This document shows positions 1-11,981 of a DNA stretch of 64,000 nt, piece by piece (positions within the stretch are counted from its first letter, which is position 1; each line of letters starts with the position of its first letter). A program made the translations under genes and the position numbers. This DNA is from Diphasiastrum complanatum (taxonomy: Eukaryota; Streptophyta; Lycopodiopsida; Lycopodiales; Lycopodiaceae). The notes under the pieces were generated by a model, which did not search any database, was not told where the DNA came from, and saw only the letters and a program-made list of their open reading frames with translations. The stretch covers positions 21,705,285-21,769,284 of the forward strand of contig CM055106.1 in the NCBI GenBank assembly GCA_029204225.1, in the 5' to 3' direction.

Positions 1-404
1 CCATCCATAGTTAGCTAGCTATGGAGAGCTGGGGAGGAGACTCTTATTCAATGGTGATGATTGAACCAAACAAGGTGCAAGGAGTGCACATGTGCTCAAA
101 TCAAGCAAGGCTCGGGATAGATTACGCACAGGCTTTAATACCTCTGTGTCTTGCCACTAGCCCTCCCCCCCTTAGGGGGCCGTACTGGTTGTATGCCCCC
201 CTGGTTCCCGACTGCCCCGGTTGTTGGCTCTTGGGTACCAGAGCCCGGGCACCGGGACCCGACTCCATGTGCTTGACTTCCGAAGCGCCACATGGTGGTC
301 ACCAGATTATCCCATAGGCAAACAGGGGAGTTGTCTAGTGAGGCATATCATTGGAAACTCCCCTATTGACCTGCATGTGTGTGTACTCGGGAGAGAGCGC
401 CGAT

Positions 405-520
405 GCCTGGGACCAGGTAGGTGCCAGTGCCCAGCACAGGTGGGTGGGATACCAGGAATTAGGTGGGCGTCGGTGCCCGGGAAAAGCTGGGTGCCGGCAC
501 CCGGGATAGGTGGGTACTTG
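405..520. repeat. GC-rich imperfect tandem repeat
   Basis: Several imperfect copies of a roughly 30-40 bp unit built around GGTGCC(A/G)GTGCCC(A/G)GG followed by AGGTGGGT lie head to tail. A related piece (CACCGGGACCC) sits upstream near 250. No protein family is suggested by the frames through it. Confidence 0.5.
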
Positions 521-707
521 CATGGGGGACACGTGGGGCCGATGGCACGCAGGCGGCCGGCAGGTCGTGTCGCCACTGCCCAGGAAAAATGGAGCCACAA
601 ATTTTTTTTCCCCAAGCACCTGTCCATTTGGGGCAGTATGCAAAGCCGTTTGCAATGGGTTTGGAGACTTGGGAGTTGTAGAGCTGAAGCTGCAGCCAAT
701 CGTGTCC

Positions 708-847
708 CACTGTCGTAGCTGTAAAGTAGGCAAAAAAAGCAAAGTCTTTCTGTCACGAGTGGCCAAGGAGAGTGATCAAGTATATAGGAGGGAGCCGAGC
801 AGCCACTGTCGTAGCTGCCGACTAGGCAAAAGCAAGATCTTTCTGAG
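708..847. repeat. Diverged direct duplication (about 45 bp, 96 bp apart)
   Basis: CACTGTCGTAGCTG followed by a TAGGCAAAA...TCTTTCTG segment occurs at 708-752 and again, with several differences, at 804-847. It is a local duplication of unknown meaning. Confidence 0.55.
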
Positions 848-2588
848 CTGAGTGCAAAGGACCCTGGAGATTCGAAAATGATCAAGGGTAGGCGAAGCGT
901 CTTCTTCCACATTGAGTTTCTCAAGGTGATTGTCCTTTCGGCTGACCCTTTAGATGTACGTTGCAGAATCGTTGTCGCTATCTTCTTTGCCCAAGGTGAG
1001 ATTGTCCTCCTCATCACTGATCGGCGGTTGCTCAATTCCTCGTATTTTTAGAAATCTCCATTGTTGTTGCTATCCTGTTGCCGAGCCCGAGGCTCCGAAA
1101 GCCCCAAGGCCATGCAGCCCATGCTCCTCCATGGTATCCGTCCTGACTTCTCATATCGAATCCAATCCAGATTTAGCGTCCTCTCTTCAGTTACTAATGC
1201 TGAGACTTTATTATCCAACATATTCCATCGTACCCACGACAGCAGCACCCAAATATTTGTCTTCTGGTTTGGTGTTGGTGTTGGTGTTGATGGGTTCTTC
1301 AGACTTCTGCAGCCGTGTAGAGGGTCAAAACACGTGGTGAATGTGTATTACTTTCAGCTGATTGTAAGAACGGCTACCAACCATCCAATGTCAATAAACA
1401 ATATTGCTTGATTTGAAAATTGGTACATCCCAATTGCCCATATGGCCATGAAACAAGAAATTGGGCAGTGCAATTTGATTCCAATTCGCAAAGCCATGGA
1501 CAGCACAGCCGATGCAGCAAATGCAAGGATTGCAGTGGCTTAAATTAGCTATTCGGTCCTCTTGTCCTCACCATTTCTTCTTGTTCTTTATGTGGTTGCT
1601 TGTCCAGATGTTCTGCATGACACACGTGAAGGAGTCCATTTCAACAGCAAGTCAGCATTGCACTGAAGTCTACTGTCTGGCTGCTGGCATCACATGTCAT
1701 AATCCACTCTCCAAATTCAATTCCACCCGGAGTTGGGAATGCATGAATTCATGAAGCCACTGATCCACTTAACAAAAACTATAGTACATCTACTTTATAA
1801 CTCCTAGGGAATGCTTGTGAGTTGTGACGGTTAACCAGTCCTGTAGCTGCATAGCTCATCTTCAACAGCTGACATTGGGGGCATGGGTTATGACTTAGCA
1901 GGCAGTGGACATGCGTGCAACCTCCGTCGTCCTCCTCCAGGCCGTCCCCTCATGTTTCATCTCTCTGCACACGGCTGTGCACACAAGGGCCCACCATCAT
2001 CCAAAGATGCATAATGCTCCTATAAGACATCACGATGGCATTTCACCAACATTATCTCCCATTTGAATTGAAGGAGGGTGAGGCACTATTAACTAAATGC
2101 AATTTCATTAGAGAAGGATCTGCCGGCCTTACTTGCACCCTTATCCTTGGTGTAAACTATACTCTAGATTTTCAATATGTCATCAACTATGTAGCAACTT
2201 TCACTATTGTTTTTAATGTATGTCACCTTATATCGTACAAGAGCCTATGTTTGAGGTTGAGTTTATGAACCACCCCCATTACCTAATTTGTATAATAACA
2301 CCCGATCACTTTTGTCATAAAGTATCTTATTGGTTGAAATTTTCAACCCTAAAATTGTGGAGCTTGCATATTAAAATACAGTGCCCTTGTAGACAGATTC
2401 CCATGTAGACAGATTCCCAAATATATGAAACCTTCTTGGATGAAATTTTATAAAGTTTTGTCGACTTAACTCTACTCTAAATTGAAGTTAAGATTTATGT
2501 GACACATGTTAAGATGGATAAAGTGCTCATGCTAGCATCTTAAGGAAAATAATGGCTCATCTTCTTATATTGCCATTGTTGCGCATCA

Positions 2589-2746
2589 ATGAGAGGATTA
2601 TAGGTTTACAACGATACTTGTCTACTCATTATAAGTTCTCATGCCAATACCCACTATGTAGTTCATAACTTGCGCCCTGACTTGTTAGTACTACTTAAAG
2701 TTTGATGGTTGTGATGAGAGGATTATAGGTTTACAACGATACTTGT
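2589..2746. repeat. 33 bp direct repeat, spacing 125 bp
   Basis: A 33 bp stretch beginning ATGAGAGGATTATAGG is identical at 2589-2621 and 2714-2746. The sequence between the copies is AT-rich and non-coding by eye. Confidence 0.6.
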
Positions 2747-3303
2747 TTACAAAGTTAGATTTGTGGTTTTCAATGCTCTTTAGAAATTTATGCAACTCCC
2801 AAACACGCTTTAGTGATGTACAACCTTTGCAATTGTTAGTTGCAAGTGAATGAATATGCTAACATCCATTCTCCTTCAACCGCTTCATTCAACTCCTCAA
2901 TGCCTTTTCATGATCATTTTTGTTAGCAAAAGCTCATGATATATGTTTGTGTTGATGGCTTGTTGTTAACCTTTGCAAAAGCTTATCATTGTTTTGATGA
3001 GAAGCCTTAAAGTTTAAACATTATGGCCCTTGTGGCCTTTGTGGCTTTCAAGGCTCTTCAAATCTTTGTTTAACTTCTAAGCATCTTTCAATAATATAAT
3101 GCATATGTGGATACCATCACCATTACATCAGTGGAATGGCCCTAACAGTCACTCTCCTTCTACTTCTATGTTTGACTCCTCAATGCCTCTCACAATGATC
3201 TATGAGAGAGATGATGAAATGTAGAATTGTGTTTAAATCCATTGTCCTTGGTTTGTGAGTCACTCCTGTATTTGGCAAAGGATTATCAAACAACCTTCAC
3301 TAT

Positions 3304-3469
3304 TGAATTTCACACATGTGGGAGTGCCAAAAGTGTGATAATGATCTCCTAAGACTTGGTGATTGCACAAAGATCAAGCATAGATTGAAATCCAAGATCT
3401 ATCTCACAAATCTGAGGCAAGAGCACAATGTAACATGCATAAGTCAACCATAAAAGTACATTCACACAT
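3304..3469 (-). repeat. Copia LTR fragment (type-1 LTR)
   Basis: About 165 bp closely match the start of the LTR at 18485: both run TGAATTTCACA...TGTG, AGTGTGAT(T/A)ATGATCTCC, GATTGCACAAAGATCAAGC and AAGAGCACAATGTAACATGC in the same order. Similarity stops abruptly at 3469, where the 3470-3652 repeat begins. There is no primer-binding site next to it, so it is a truncated or solo LTR piece of the copia B family, in minus orientation. Confidence 0.7.
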
Positions 3470-3652
3470 TGTTGTGTCGTCAATGTAGCATAGGCGTCCA
3501 TCGTTGGGAGCGTCAACCTCGCCTTCACCTGTACAACAAGAAGAGAGACGAAGAGGAGAGAGAGGAGAAAGAGAGTGGAGAGAGGGAGAGAGAGAATGCC
3601 TAGGTTGAGAAAGGCTTTGGGGGCTCGATCGCCTACCCAAAGCTATTTGTTT
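3470..3652 (-). repeat. Probable 3' LTR (partial) of gypsy-like element
   Basis: This 180 bp block is repeated in direct orientation at 7424-7604, including TGTTGTGTC(G/A)TC, a GA-rich stretch and AATGCCTAGGTTGAGAAAGG. The copy at 7424 abuts a primer-binding-site-like sequence, so the pair is best read as LTR sequence flanking a minus-strand element. Similarity ends on the right after ACCCAAAGCTATT, so this copy is truncated or recombined. The inner GA-rich tract is low complexity and contributes part of the similarity. Confidence 0.55.
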
Positions 3653-3984
3653 ATTATTGTGCAGGAAATACCCACAACAAGGTCCACGACCCAAAGTAGT
3701 GTCGGTCCCTCAGCACTAGGTTGCGACTGTTGTGAAGGGGCGCTGTTGTCGGTTCTTTTATTCTTGGGACATGGGTGCTTCAGGAAAAGCGTGGATGGAA
3801 TTCGCTTCCGTAAAACCTGAGGCTTTATTAGTGGATGATTAGCAAGAACCGGGACTTGCCAGATTTTCAATATTACCCATAAGGGTCTGGTGGCCATTCC
3901 GGATAACCTTGTTAATCGACAATTGGATAGTTGAGGCATTCCATCAGAGTATCCCAAGATAAAACTGGATCCTCATAGATTGGC

Positions 3985-4640
3985 GCAACTGGTCCCAATG
4001 TCATAGATTCCCCCAAATTGTAAAGTAGACAGTGACGTGCTAGCTTGACTTTCTTGTCTGTCCAGGTATTCGAGGTATGCCATAACCTGACGACTTTCCT
4101 CAGCAGTCAATATCATAGATTGAGGACAAGGCTTTGTCATTGTAGGCACTAGTGCTTGCTATACTGGAGGCCTATTTGGGCTTGGATTTCCTGGATTTGG
4201 CCTTTGAAGAATGGATATACCTGGATTTGGCGTTGGTTTGGGCTGCTGCATTATGGAACAATGAGACTTTGGTTGAATCTTGCTTGTTGAGAGACAATCA
4301 TCAACTTTAGTCTTCCCTTGGTCATTGCACTTCCTCGTTGAAGGCTACGTGATGGCACTTTTTCTTGGATCTTTTGTTGAATTGCCTTCAAGTTGCCCTG
4401 TTGACACTAGTCCCCTTTGTAATTCATCACTAAGAAATCTTTGCAGTAATTGCGCCAAGAGACTTGGTAAAATCCGTCGGACTTCGTCGGATGCCAATTT
4501 CTTGACTTCCTCAGTTACCATTGGCATAATGGATTCTACCATCTCTGTCTTTTGTGATGGTTTTACTTCTTTGCCCAACGGTATCTTTGCGTACTTTGAA
4601 CTTTTGCCAGATTGTCCTCTTCGTCACTCGTTTCATAACC
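3985..4640 (-). pseudogene. Helical coding remnant downstream of the zinc-knuckle gag
   Basis: Minus-strand frames here are broken but protein-like. 4345-4578 encodes a 77-residue segment rich in Lys, Glu and Leu (MVESIMPMVTEEVKKLASDE) with helix or coiled-coil character. Further down, about 3985-4115, another frame reads ILTAEESRQVMAYLEYLDRQ. The plus strand near 4185-4250 carries three copies of CTGGATTTGG. The family is not recognised; position suggests the C-terminal part of gag or a linker of the 3.5-7.6 kb element. Confidence 0.3.
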
Positions 4641-4671
4641 CGATGACCAAGATCTTTTTTTTACAGAGCGT

Positions 4672-5448
4672 TCAAGGTGGAAGGGTCACCACAGGTGCAT
4701 GTCGGTCTACATAGGCCAAATGCCTCCTGGCTATTTGTGAATTTCTCATTGGGCAATCTTGGCATGGATGATTAACTCCGCATTGTGAACATGAGGGATC
4801 AAATGTTGATGGATCCCCTCGATGTGAACATTTGGCACGACGGTGTTTTCCTCCGCATCCATAGCACCTAATGGAGTGCAATACGCCATTGCCTCTAAGT
4901 TGATAGGCATACACCGGTAACAAAATTCCCTTTGGATCTTCCACAAAATAGATTGGTAGGCTATTATGGTTCTCTATTGAGATCGGTGACATGCAAGAGG
5001 ATATAACCAAAACTTCTACCTTGCCACTATTTGTTGAAGAAACTCGTGATTTAGGTGGATCAATCTGACATCCATCCTTCATGTGAGCTCCTTGTTGGCT
5101 TGATTTTGCTTCTGACTGTTGAACCGCTCGATGCACTTGTTGCTCTATATTTTGTCCTTTTGATAAGCATGGATTTTTTATTGGACACCTGGTACTTGGA
5201 TGATCTCCAAAGCAGAAGGTACATTCGTCATTTTCAAGAAACTTATTAGAGCGAGCATAAGCTTGCTGACAGCTTGAAGTGCAAGGTTCTTGGTCTTCTG
5301 CTGCACTTGATCTGCTTGATCTTGCTGCACTTTGTTGCCTTGCATGGGGTTCCATTCTTGTTGTATCATCGCTCGTTGTTGACCCTTGTTCCTCTGATTC
5401 CCCATCTGGATAGGGAAAATTCTTCTTTCCGAGTGAGATTTCTATCAA
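4672..5448 (-). CDS. Gag-like protein with three CX2CX3HX4C zinc knuckles
   Basis: A 258-codon open frame. Residues 1-75 are Ser/Gln-rich and low complexity. Three Cys/His clusters follow: CTFCFGDHPSTRC (about residue 77), CYGCGGKHRRAKC (about 197) and CSQCGVNHPCQDC (about 221). Each has the spacing CX2CX3HX4C, one residue shorter between the second Cys and the His than the usual retroviral knuckle CX2CX4HX4C. Such clusters normally bind nucleic acid in gag proteins, so I infer a nucleocapsid-like role. The frame lies inside the element with the tRNA-Asp-type primer site; the ATG at 5448 may not be the true start, as gag-like sequence continues upstream in other frames. A non-gag zinc-finger protein is possible. 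Confidence 0.5.
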   Translation of the reverse strand: MIEISLGKKNFPYPDGESEEQGSTTSDDTTRMEPHARQQSAARSSRSSAAEDQEPCTSSCQQAYARSNKFLENDECTFCFGDHPSTRCPIKNPCLSKGQNIEQQVHRAVQQSEAKSSQQGAHMKDGCQIDPPKSRVSSTNSGKVEVLVISSCMSPISIENHNSLPIYFVEDPKGILLPVYAYQLRGNGVLHSIRCYGCGGKHRRAKCSHRGDPSTFDPSCSQCGVNHPCQDCPMRNSQIARRHLAYVDRHAPVVTLPP

Positions 5449-5453
5449 GGCGC

Positions 5454-5846
5454 ATCCTTACAAAGTTGTGCAAGCGACGCATAGGATGCTAACTCTTTCA
5501 TACTAGATCTACTCCTTTTGGGCATAGTATTTTGCCATGATGATCTGTTGGGGAATCGGGGGTTCACAATCCTTCACTAGATGATAGATTCGATAGGTGT
5601 AGTCTCGAATTGTTTCATCATGAAACTTTTTTTAATTTTGATAATCCTACAAGGGCGATCTCCATAGTTCAGCACTAGAATGTCGCAAAGTAGCTGGTTG
5701 ACGAATTGCTTCAAGGTTTGCTCAATGACTCTGGTGTTCCAACTTTTTTTTTTTTTTTTGGGAGATGGAGAAGAAGATGAAGAAAAAGAAGGAGAAGAGA
5801 AGAGGATCGGTAAACGGTGGATCAGTATGGATGAGAATAGAGACAA
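5454..5846 (-). pseudogene. Upstream gag-like remnant
   Basis: Minus-strand translation gives WNTRVIEQTLKQFVNQLLCD in one frame (5740-5577), then after a frame change HLVKDCEPPIPQQIIMAKYY (near 5570-5510), running towards the zinc-knuckle frame. Frame breaks and stops show it is not intact. It probably belongs to the same gag. A 15 bp T run at 5745-5759 marks its upstream edge; the Ser/Pro/Lys-rich start of the long frame upstream of that run is low complexity and not supported. Confidence 0.35.
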
Positions 5847-5879
5847 AAATGGATTTATCTAGCAGAGATGAAGACAAAA

Positions 5880-7400
<1,521 letters not shown>

Positions 7401-7402
7401 GT

Positions 7403-7422
7403 GCTCCCCGGCAATGACGCCA
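7403..7422 (-). promoter_or_regulatory. Primer-binding-site-like sequence (tRNA-Asp type)
   Basis: On the minus strand TGGCGTCATTGCCGGGGAGC lies one base after the LTR end (...GACACAACA). It matches the consensus TGGCGCCGTTGCCGGGGA typical of plant Tat/Athila gypsy elements except for two transitions. Confidence 0.6.
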
Positions 7423-7423
7423 C

Positions 7424-7604
7424 TGTTGTGTCATCGATGTAGCATAGGGGTTTGTCGCTGGAAGTGGCAACCTCGCCTTCACCTGCATAGCAAAAAGAGA
7501 GAGGGAGAGGAGAGAGAGGAGAAAGAGAGTGGAGAGAGAGAGAGAGAATGCCTAGGTTGAGAAAGGCTTTGGGGGCTCGAGCGCCTACCCAAAGCTATTC
7601 TATC
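7424..7604 (-). repeat. 5' LTR portion of the gypsy-like element
   Basis: Direct copy of 3470-3652. The TG at 7424, which is CA at the LTR 3' end in element orientation, is one base from the primer site. The upstream limit is unclear: beyond 7604 both copies diverge into GA-rich and then AT-rich sequence (7605-8030) that may still be LTR. Confidence 0.5.
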
Positions 7605-8171
7605 CCAACGTAAGGAGAGAGGGAGAAGAGAGAGAGAGAGAGGAGAGAGAGAGATATGGATGGAGATGGAGAAACCAAGAGAGTTTTATTAGAATGAAAA
7701 TGGAAGATGATTTACAATACAAAGGAAATGGCTCTCTCTTATAGATTTAAGAGGTGAGCCTCCTTCAATCTCATTGGCCACTTCATTGGGGCAAGGATTC
7801 TAATCCAAGCCTTTAAAATAAACACAACTTAAATCTATTGGTGCTAAGAAAGCACAAGGGCACTCACATGATTCATGTGAGTTTTAAGTTGGGCCCTTTT
7901 AGCTTTTTTATTTGCAACTTGACTTAGGGCCTCTAATGTCATTTTAGAGTTTTAAGCCCCTAGTCTCTTATTCCTAGGAATTACAACTTGCTACTTGTGC
8001 TCAGAACCAAGCACCAATCCTCAGGTAGGGAGCTATAAAGCAAGATGGTACATGAAATAATGGAAGAGAAGAAAAAGTGAATATGTTGGAGTAGACACCA
8101 CCTGAAAATTGTCCCTCTTTGCCATGGATTGTGAGCCACATAGACTCGGCCTTGCTTCTTGAAGATCTCCT

Positions 8172-8940
8172 TTAAACCATGTGTTGAGAAGACTTCTCCT
8201 CAAACCTTGGCAAATCTCCATCATGCACTTGGATTTTTGGTAGATTTGATAATTCTACCATCATCCTCTTGATTGAGATTAGATCCTCCTTACTCCTTAC
8301 ATGCAAAGGAATATTGAAAAAGCATATGGATATGAAGATCTCCAAAGTATCAACTATTGCAATCTTCTTGCCAAGTACCATTGATAAGAGATACCTCCAA
8401 TTGAAGAAGTCACATGAAAAAGCACCATCTTTGTTTCTACTTGATGAAACAAGATCATCCACATGAACAAGACAAAAAAATTGATGAGAAGTAGAACACC
8501 TTGGCAATAGCTCTCCATGTGCTTTTACCAATTTAGCACCATCTTCATGAGCCTTACCATCATGGAACATAGGTTGAGATACTCCAAGTGACTTCTCCTC
8601 CTTGAGATGATCCAAGCTCCTCTTGCCTCATAGATGGATTTCAATGTGTCCCAAGCCTCCTTGGCCGAGGTGCATGTCTCTCTCAACACTTCATTAGAAA
8701 CATTCATCTTGATGATATGAAGGGCCATCCTTGGGTAGTTTTGGACCTCTTATAGCACTTGAGGCTCCTCCTCAAGTCCTAGCACAATCTCCCTCACATA
8801 TTGGAGTACCAGAATGGACTCCATCCTCACCTTCCAAATGGCATAATTGGAGGTATTCAATCTCTCACCATGCTCCAACAAAAAAGAACCTATGAAAGCC
8901 ATCTTCTCTTGAGAAATTGTCTTGCAATGGATCAAAAAGT
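8172..8940 (-). pseudogene. Copia gag remnant (copia B family)
   Basis: From 8940 downward the minus strand encodes a start like that of copia B gag (LLEHGERLNTSNYAIWKVRM), a stop, then MALHIIKMNVSNEVLRETCT and AKEAWDTLKSIYEARGAW (8728-8600). These match UBN2-type copia gag and closely resemble residues 38-80 of the copia B gag at 21889. Below 8600 the similarity fades; a 147-codon frame (8615-8172) is not confidently retroviral. No RT or integrase follows, so this is a 5' fragment. Confidence 0.6.
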
Positions 8941-8943
8941 GTT

Positions 8944-9097
<154 letters not shown>

Positions 9098-9239
9098 TGG
9101 GAAATGGTAGGATAGCAGCAAAAGTCTGATAGCGGATGGATGGTGGATCGGCAGTGCAGTAGGTAACAACAAAGTTAGTCAAGATGGAAATTGAGTAGTA
9201 ATGCAAAATAATGAAGCAGAAGTGAGACAAAACTTGCAC

Positions 9240-10004
9240 TCTAATTGAATGGGAAAAATGAGTACAAGAGCGTGGAGCAGCGCAAAAGATAGTAGGTGCA
9301 TAAATTTCTCCAACTGATAATCGTTGATTGCAAAAACTTGGCTAACTGATAGCAACTTAGTTACTTAACTAGAATGCAGCTCGCCAATTTGGCAAGAGTG
9401 TTGACGCTATACATTGATGATTGAATGTCAGTGCACAATGCATTGAGATCATAAAGTCTTAACAACTTAATGTACTGTGGTTGTTATGCATTAGATGGCC
9501 ATCTTATCTAACTGTAAATGTATGTACAAATTAGGTTGATTGTCAGAGATTTACTTGAAGTCATCTGACCAGGATCAACTTTTCTTTGATGACGAAGTCA
9601 GATAGTTCAGACTCATCATATAATTTGGCTTAGTCAAATAATTTGACCTGGTCCGATTTGTCGTTTGAGTTAGATTTGTCGGTTGATGGCGAATTCGGTT
9701 AAGTCGACTGATTCATTTGATGGGAGTGTACATGAGAAGTCAAAGTTGATGGAACTTTGAAGTAAGTCAAGTACTTTGAACACTTCGATGTCGGGTACCT
9801 TGGTGAAGTAAGTTGCGTATATACATTGAGAAGTCAATGACTTCGATGTCGGACACTTCGGAGATTAACTTTGTTTATACACATGGAGATGTCAAAGTCA
9901 ATGAAGTTAGACTTTGGACACTTCAATGACTTTGAAGTCGATGGAGTTGTGAATCTTTTAGGATGCTCATTACTCAATGGATTTGGTCTTGAGCATTGAA
10001 ATCC
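9240..10004 (-). repeat. Probable 3' LTR of copia A downstream half
   Basis: The sequence lies immediately beyond a polypurine tract (10006-10017) that follows the RNase H end, where a 3' LTR is expected. It contains imperfect internal repeats of GACTT(T/C)GATGTCGG and CACTTCG (9720-9960), and TATA-like GTATATACA near 9820. It shows no match to the LTR at 14342, consistent with the element being a mosaic. The lower boundary is not determined. Confidence 0.4.
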
Positions 10005-10005
10005 A

Positions 10006-10017
10006 ACTCTCCCCCTT
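10006..10017 (-). promoter_or_regulatory. Polypurine tract of copia A
   Basis: Minus strand AAGGGGGAGAGT directly precedes TGGATTTCAATGC, the likely LTR start. It lies just past the RNase H stop codon, as expected for the second-strand primer. Confidence 0.6.
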
Positions 10018-10636
10018 AGTGTGGATTCTGAAAAACTTGGATCTTCATATTTAACATGTCGTTAAATATGAGATGGTGCTCCTTTGATAAAACTTTTGTA
10101 AAGTAATTTTCTACCATTAACTCTGTCCTGTAAAGCAATGAAACTTCCTTGATTTGCACTTTGGTTTCTGATTTGGTTGAAGATAATACTACTGAGGCCT
10201 GCTTTTGGCTATTCCATGAGATTGGGCCTTCATATAATAGGAATACAAATCCAGAAGTTGACCTTCTGGTGTCGATATCTCCTGCCCAATCTGCATCTGT
10301 GTATCCTTCAAGAATATTGGCAGATTGGATGCCTCCATAACAAATGCTGAGATGTTTTATAGCTTGGACATACTTCATGACCTTCATGAGAGCTTTCTAA
10401 TGAGATGGCCCTGGATTTGATAGGACTTGGCTGAGGGAACTGATGGAGTATGCTAAGTTGGGTCGAGTGCAGAGCATAACATACGTGAGTGACCTGACAA
10501 TGGAGTGAAATGGATATTGCTTCATTTTCTCCTTCTGTGCCTTGGATTGTGGACATTGCTCCTTTGACATCTTCAGACTAGGATCGAGTGGGAAGTAGCT
10601 CGATTTGCAATTGATCATTCCATATTTTTTCAGCAC
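10016..10636 (-). pseudogene. Copia A: RT end and RNase H
   Basis: Minus-strand frames 10636-10397 and 10387-10016 carry the end of RT (KSSYFPLDPSLKMSKEQCPQ) and a copia RNase H. GYTDADWAGDIDTRRSTSGF has the conserved DADWAGD block, and SQKQASVVLSSTKSET contains the conserved SS(T/A)xSE. The C-terminus ends YFTKVLSKEHHLIFNDMLNM next to the polypurine tract. Frame changes separate the two pieces, so no continuous enzyme is encoded. Confidence 0.75.
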
Positions 10637-10639
10637 GTT

Positions 10640-11640
10640 GATGAAATATCATTGTTGACTAGTGAAGATTTGTCTTTGGGGTTGATCTCGATAGATCTGG
10701 ATTCCGAGATAGTAATGGGCTGACCCATATCAGTCATTTTGTACTCCTAGGCTAGAATGCATTTCGTATCCTTCATCAAATTTAGGTTGCTACTAGAAAG
10801 TAATGTATCATCGACATAGAGAGTGATGATAATGAAGGAACTGGAAACAGACTTGAAGTAAACATTCAAGTCTGCCGAGTTTGGAATAAAACCATTCTCT
10901 ATTAGAAATACATTGATCTTTTGAGACTAGGCTCTTGGTGATTGTTTCAAACCATAGATAGCATTGTGAATTTTGCACACTAGGTGCTTCTTACTCTTGA
11001 GCTCGCATACCTCTCTAGTTGTGAGATGTAAATCTACTCTTCGATAGTTTCGTTGAGGAAGGCAGTCTGCACATCCATTTGGTGGACTTCAAGATCAGTT
11101 GCAGCTGCAACGGAGAATATTAGACGAATCGAAGCATGTTTAACGATAGGGCTGAAGGTCTCCGAATAATCTAGATCTGAGATCTTGTAGAAGCCTTTGG
11201 CGACAAGCCTGGTCTTGTATCAATTGAGTCTTCCTTCAATATCATACTTTGCCTTGAGTATCCATTTGCATGAAATTGGGTTTCGATCCTTTGGTAGCTT
11301 AGTAACAGTCCATGTTTGATTCTCCATAAGAGAATCGAATTTGATGTCCATTGCAGCTTTCCAGCGATCAGCATCAGGTGTCAACATTGCCTCTGAATCT
11401 GTTTTTGGGTTTTCGTACAAAGTAGCAGGCCGGATCATCCATAAATCGAGATGGAGGTTGTCTGATCTTCTGGGTTGAACTTTGATCCTCTGATGTGATT
11501 CGACTTGTCGACTCATTGTCAAAGGAGTTGGTGTCGAGCTTGTGATTAGTCTTGATTTTGAAGTTGTCGATTCTTGGACTGAAAGTTGATGGAGCTTTTT
11601 CCTTGTGGTTGATAAATCTGTCTTCCACAAAAATGACATC
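10640..11640 (-). pseudogene. Copia A: RT core, broken
   Basis: Minus-strand translation shows RVT_2-type RT: DADRWKAAMDIKFDSLMENQ and ISCKWILKAKYDIEGRLN (11400-11220), then in other frames DVQTAFLNE-like and IIITLYVDD (YVDD catalytic motif near 10815). At least three frame changes and several stops interrupt it. It belongs to the downstream half of the mosaic. Confidence 0.75.
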
Positions 11641-11865
11641 TCTATTGGTGAACGATTTTTGAGTGTCCATGTTGTAGAGCTTGTATGCCTTGTTATATGG
11701 GGAGTAGCTAATTAAGATCGATTGCTCTAATGTCCATGCCTCATTTTGCCTCATCGACTTGATCTCCTCTGACATTTTCTGCTTCCAAAATTCTCCCTCT
11801 GGACTCTGGATAGCTTCTTGGTATGTTGATGGCCCTTCAGTGAAGCTGTAGTACTCGAATTGCAT
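11374..11865 (-). pseudogene. Copia A mosaic junction: RT start fused to integrase tail
   Basis: A single 163-codon frame reads, in order, an RT N-terminus (TYQEAIQSPEGEFWKQKMSE, then MRQNEAWTLE), then without a stop an integrase C-terminal/linker segment (SYSPYNKAYKLYNMDTQKSF, TNRDVIFVEDRF), then the approach to a second RT N-terminus. A normal copia polyprotein has integrase tail then RT once. An integrase tail (VNYSNKTHVYRLYSPTTRKV) already lies upstream at 12203-11982. So two copia elements are joined at about 11715-11725. Confidence 0.65.
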
Positions 11866-11981
11866 GTCTTCGCTCCATTGAAGATTGTCAGAGTAGTGGT
11901 CTGGAGGTCTTCTTTGTCTTGTTGACCTTCTAGGTTCATTTCGTCACTACTCGAACGTTTCTTGTTCGTGGGGTTGATACT

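Larger units (their letters stand above)
1..3303. other. Gene-poor stretch, no supported gene
   Basis: No reading frame here resembles a known protein; the longer frames on both strands over 1-1340 overlap each other in a GC-rich stretch and look fortuitous. Minor structure includes imperfect GGTGCCGGTGCCCGGG-type repeats at about 405-520, a diverged duplication at 708-752 and 804-847, and an exact 33 bp direct repeat at 2589 and 2714. Nothing regulatory could be assigned. Confidence 0.5.

Noticed and set aside
307-1035. 242-codon open frame on the minus strand
   Set aside because: It overlaps long frames on both strands in GC-rich repeats; the internal Tyr-Asp-Ser-Gly repeat reflects the local DNA duplication and no family is recognisable.
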